The notes beneath the pieces were generated by a model that saw only the letters and a list, made by a program, of their open reading frames with translations, was not told the DNA's origin and did not search any database. A program made the position numbers and the translations under genes. Shown piece by piece: positions 61,465 to 64,000 of a stretch of DNA of 64,000 nt (the stretch's first letter is position 1; every line of letters starts with the position of its first letter). The DNA is from Vitreoscilla filiformis (GTDB lineage: Bacteria > Pseudomonadota > Gammaproteobacteria > Burkholderiales > Burkholderiaceae_C). The stretch covers positions 2,914,001 through 2,978,000 of the forward strand of contig NZ_CP022423.1 of the NCBI RefSeq assembly GCF_002222655.1. Reading direction: 5' to 3'.

Positions 61465-61851
61465 TCAGATCTTGAGAATCGTGTCGCTGTACGCCGCCAC
61501 ATGGGCGTCATGGGTCATCAAGCGCATGGGCTCGGTGAGGGCTTGTGCGACCAATAAGCGGTCAAACGGGTCTTGATGGTGAGGGGGCAAACCGGCCACC
61601 GCCACCGCATGTTCAGCCTCGATGGCCAGCAGGCGGTAGCCCGAGGCCTGGAAGTACTGCAACGCCTCTTGGCCGGACACCGGCATGTCGCCCCGCCCCA
61701 GGCTGTGTTTGATGGCGATTTCCCACAGGCTGGCCACACTCACCCAAACGGTGGTGCGCGGCGCAGCAATCAGCGCCCGCGCTTGCGGGGGCAGACGTGG
61801 GCTGTCGGTGATGGCCCACAGGGCGACGTGGGTGTCGAGCAGCAGGTTCAT
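61465..61851 (-). CDS. PIN-domain toxin (VapC-like)
   Basis: A 128-residue PIN protein. LLLDTHVALWAI at the start, SLWEIAIKH in the middle and DPFDRLLVAQAL with MTHD near the end hold the acidic residues. Its ATG shares a base with the antitoxin stop (TGATG). It lies between the TodT-like regulator and tmoA, on the opposite strand. Confidence 0.88.
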   Translation of the reverse strand: MNLLLDTHVALWAITDSPRLPPQARALIAAPRTTVWVSVASLWEIAIKHSLGRGDMPVSGQEALQYFQASGYRLLAIEAEHAVAVAGLPPHHQDPFDRLLVAQALTEPMRLMTHDAHVAAYSDTILKI

Positions 61852-62117
61852 CAGGCAGCCCCTTCACCCGTTGGGTTCATGTCGCCCAGGAACAAGCGCG
61901 CTACGTCGTTGTTGTGGGCGTCGATGTCATCGGGCACGTCAAACAAACCCTTGGCCACGCCCAGGCGTGGGCCGGGTGCGGTGACGTCCAGCGGCACCAG
62001 CTTGGCCACGGGGCGACCGTTGCGGGCGATGACGATCTCGCGTTCGCGCCCCAGCTCAATGGCTTCCACCAAGCGTGACAGCGATGTTTTGGCTTCCAGC
62101 ATGTTGACGGCAGGCAT
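61851..62117 (-). CDS. Phd/YefM-type antitoxin
   Basis: An 88-residue protein: NMLEAKTSLSRLVEAI, then EREIVIARNGRPVAKLVPL, the Phd/YefM fold start. The C-terminal half is acidic and would bind the toxin. Upstream of its start are two TAGCCA repeats 10 bp apart (62139-62154), possible operator half-sites. It is divergent from tmoA. Confidence 0.86.
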   Translation of the reverse strand: MPAVNMLEAKTSLSRLVEAIELGREREIVIARNGRPVAKLVPLDVTAPGPRLGVAKGLFDVPDDIDAHNNDVARLFLGDMNPTGEGAA

Positions 62118-62220
62118 GGGCGCAGCTCCTCACAAAGTTAGCCAAGTCTAGCCAGACAAGGCACCTTCGGGCAAACCCGCTAAACCAAAGTGCAATAGCG
62201 CAAAGCCGGCCACGTCTCTA

Positions 62221-62237
62221 GATTCCAGCCCGGAATC
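62221..62237. promoter_or_regulatory. Small dyad GATTCC-N5-GGAATC in the tmoA leader
   Basis: An inverted repeat about 22 bp before tmoA, just ahead of the AGGAGA ribosome binding site. It could be a weak operator or an mRNA hairpin. The 141-bp gap shows no clear promoter or Tod box. Confidence 0.3.
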
Positions 62238-62258
62238 CAACAACAGGAGACAAGCCCC

Positions 62259-63764
62259 ATGGCCTTGCTTGAACGCCACGAGTGGTACGACATCGCCCGC
62301 AGCACCAACTGGACGCCGACTTACGTCGGCGAATCCGAACTCTTCCCCGACCTGATGACCGGCGCCAAAGGCGTGCCGATGGCCGAGTGGGAAGACTACG
62401 ACGAGCCTTACAAAACCTCGTACCCCGAGTACGTGAAGATCCAGCGCGAAAAAGACGCCGGTGCCTACTCGGTGAAGGCCGCGCTGGAGCGCAGCCGCAT
62501 CTTTGAAACCTCGGATCCGGGCTGGCTGTCGATCCTCAAATCGCACTACGGCGCCATTGCGCTGGGCGAGTACGCCGCCATGAGCGCCGAAGCCCGCATG
62601 ACGCGCTTTGGCCGCGCCCCCGGCATGCGCAACATGGCCACCTTCGGGATGATGGACGAGAACCGCCACGCGCAGATCCAGCTCTACTTCCCGCACAGCT
62701 ACTGCCCCAAGGATCGCCAGTTCGATTGGGCGCACAAGGCTTATCACACCAACGAATGGGGCGCGATTGCGGCGCGCCACACCTTCGATGACCTGTTCCT
62801 GGCGCGCAGTGCCACCGACATTGCGGTGATGCTGACCTTCGCCTTCGAGACCGGCTTCACCAACATGCAGTTCCTGGGGCTGGCCGCCGACGCGGCGGAA
62901 GCCGGGGATTTCACCTTCGCCAGCCTGATTTCCAGCATCCAGACCGACGAGTCACGCCACGCGCAAATCGGCGGGCCGGCGCTGCAAGTGCTCATCAAAA
63001 ATGGCCGCAAGGAAGAAGCGCAAAAGCTGGTGGATGTGGCGATTGCCCGCGCCTGGCGCCTGTTCAGCCTGCTGACCGGCACGGCGATGGACTACGCCAC
63101 GCCGCTGGAGCACCGCAAGCAGAGCTTCAAGGAGTTCATGCGCGAGTGGATCGTCGGCCAGTTTGAGCGCACGTTGATCGACCTGGGGCTTGACTTGCCC
63201 TGGTACTGGGATCAGATGATCAACGAGTTCGACTACCAGCACCACGCCTACCAAATGGGCATCTGGTTCTGGCGCCCGACGCTGTGGTGGAACCCCGCCG
63301 CCGGTGTCACGCCCGATTGCCGCGACTGGCTGGAAGAAAAGTACCCCGGCTGGAACGACAGCTTCGGCCAGGCCTGGGACGTCATCATCGAAAACTTGGT
63401 GGCCGGTCGCAACGAGCTGACGCTGCCGGAAACGCTGCCCATCGTCTGCAACATGAGCCAGTTGCCGATCTGCGCCGTGCCGGGCAAGGGCTGGAACGTG
63501 AAGGACTACCCGCTCACCTACCAGGGCCGCACCTACCACTTCAACTCGGAAATCGACCGCTGGGTGTTCCAGCAAGACCCGGTGCGCTACCGCGACCACC
63601 TCTCGCTGGTGGATCGCTTCTTGGCCGGGCACATCCAGCCGGCCAACCTGCTGGGCGCTTTGCAGTACATGAACCTCGCCCCCGGCGAGTGCGGCGACGA
63701 CGCCCACGGCTACGCCTGGGTGGACGCTTACCGCGACCCACGTCAGCAAAAGAAGGCCGCCTGA
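62259..63764 (+). CDS. tmoA: Toluene monooxygenase hydroxylase alpha subunit
   Basis: A 501-residue bacterial multicomponent monooxygenase alpha subunit. The di-iron ligands E104, E134, H137, E197, E231 and H234 sit at exactly the positions numbered so in toluene-4-monooxygenase. Thr201 and the pocket residues G103, A107, F176 and F205 also match. It hydroxylates toluene and related aromatics, with NADH reductase, ferredoxin and effector subunits encoded downstream. AGGAGA precedes ATG 62259. The tmoB start follows 24 bp after its stop. Confidence 0.96.
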   Translation: MALLERHEWYDIARSTNWTPTYVGESELFPDLMTGAKGVPMAEWEDYDEPYKTSYPEYVKIQREKDAGAYSVKAALERSRIFETSDPGWLSILKSHYGAIALGEYAAMSAEARMTRFGRAPGMRNMATFGMMDENRHAQIQLYFPHSYCPKDRQFDWAHKAYHTNEWGAIAARHTFDDLFLARSATDIAVMLTFAFETGFTNMQFLGLAADAAEAGDFTFASLISSIQTDESRHAQIGGPALQVLIKNGRKEEAQKLVDVAIARAWRLFSLLTGTAMDYATPLEHRKQSFKEFMREWIVGQFERTLIDLGLDLPWYWDQMINEFDYQHHAYQMGIWFWRPTLWWNPAAGVTPDCRDWLEEKYPGWNDSFGQAWDVIIENLVAGRNELTLPETLPIVCNMSQLPICAVPGKGWNVKDYPLTYQGRTYHFNSEIDRWVFQQDPVRYRDHLSLVDRFLAGHIQPANLLGALQYMNLAPGECGDDAHGYAWVDAYRDPRQQKKAA

Positions 63765-63788
63765 GGCTGCGCTCCGAGGAGAAAAAAC

Positions 63789-64000
63789 ATGGCCCTGTTT
63801 CCCGTGATTTCCAACTTCCAGCATGACTTCGTGCTGCAACTCCTGCCGGTGGACACCGAGCACACGATGGACGAAGTCGCCGCCGCTGCCGCGCACCATT
63901 CGGTGGGCCGGCGCGTACGTCCGCAGCCGGACAAGGTGATTCGTGTGCGTCGCCAAGGCGCGGCGGAGTTTTTCCCGCGCAGCGCCAAGCTGTGCGAGAC
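63789..64000 (+). CDS. tmoB: Toluene monooxygenase gamma-type subunit, partial
   Basis: ATG 63789 with GAGGAGAAA upstream; 70 codons are seen before the window ends. The sequence (FPVISNFQHDFVLQLLPVDTEH, VGRRVRPQPDKVIRVR, then FFPR) fits TmoB, a small hydroxylase subunit of about 85 residues. The C-terminus is missing. Confidence 0.9.
   Translation, partial: MALFPVISNFQHDFVLQLLPVDTEHTMDEVAAAAAHHSVGRRVRPQPDKVIRVRRQGAAEFFPRSAKLCE

Noticed and set aside
62118..62258. Possible Tod box for the TodT-like regulator
   Set aside because: Only partial AAAC half-site-like sequences are present; no convincing inverted ATAAAC...GTTTAT site.

Overview
The window is high-GC DNA from an aerobic Gram-negative bacterium. 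The gene families and their arrangement (hrcA-nadK-recN-rapZ, DUF1841 beside an ATM1-type exporter, DUF2322, liu/mcc leucine-catabolism genes, tmo toluene monooxygenase genes with TodS/TodT-type regulators) point to a betaproteobacterium of the order Burkholderiales. That placement is inference from gene content; there is no rRNA in the window. I see no IS element, prophage or CRISPR array.

Layout. 1-3.1 kb: the edge of an unknown gene, an M16 peptidase and three small conserved genes. 3.2-7.7 kb: a 1514-residue SF1 helicase with a C-terminal restriction-endonuclease-like domain. 8.0-16.8 kb: a region dense in signalling genes. It holds a REC-PAS-histidine kinase with a lone receiver, an Hpt protein, a STAS protein and a solute-binding protein. 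It also holds a glycosyltransferase broken by a 61-bp partial duplication, a binding protein plus OmpR-type regulator, and a histidine kinase plus LuxR-type regulator. 16.8-21.6 kb: a glycosyltransferase and the PQQ operon pqqABCDE, with an intrinsic terminator after pqqA and a REP-like element between pqqB and pqqC. 21.6-25.6 kb: an SDR, a diguanylate cyclase, carbonic anhydrase, and queD/queE.

25.7-27.2 kb: an AT-richer tricistron of unknown function beside a CAT-anticodon tRNA. 27.2-42.1 kb: mostly core genes (hrcA, nadK, recN, rapZ, a Lon-N-like gene, a hybrid kinase/GGDEF pair, a LysR regulator, an ABC exporter, DUF1841, cysK, an HTH protein, a deacetylase). 42.1-57.7 kb: a fused indolepyruvate oxidoreductase, a TetR regulator and the leucine/isovalerate operon ivd-mccB-liuC-mccA-hydrolase-hmgL. 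The TetR gene and the ivd operon are divergent but separated by about 3 kb of toxin-antitoxin-type genes (two vapBC pairs, a DUF4160/DUF2442 pair, a Uma2 endonuclease). The same 15-bp inverted repeat TTGAG-N5-CTCAA lies at both ends of this block, just before the TetR start and just before ivd, so the block appears to have been inserted between a regulator and its target. 57.8-64 kb: TodS/TodT-type regulators, another toxin-antitoxin pair, then tmoA and the start of tmoB (toluene monooxygenase), cut by the window edge.

How it works together: pqqABCDE makes the PQQ cofactor for periplasmic dehydrogenases, none of which is in the window. The ivd operon turns isovaleryl-CoA into acetoacetate and acetyl-CoA and is probably repressed by the TetR protein. 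The TodST-like pair most likely switches on tmo in response to aromatics. The most notable observations are the split regulator/operon with matching operators, REP DNA translated in frame inside mccA, the direct repeats that break the glycosyltransferase and could also restore it, the pqqA/pqqB attenuator, the helicase-nuclease fusion, the uncharacterised tricistron at the tRNA, and a QueD-like protein with Ser in place of the usual catalytic Cys.
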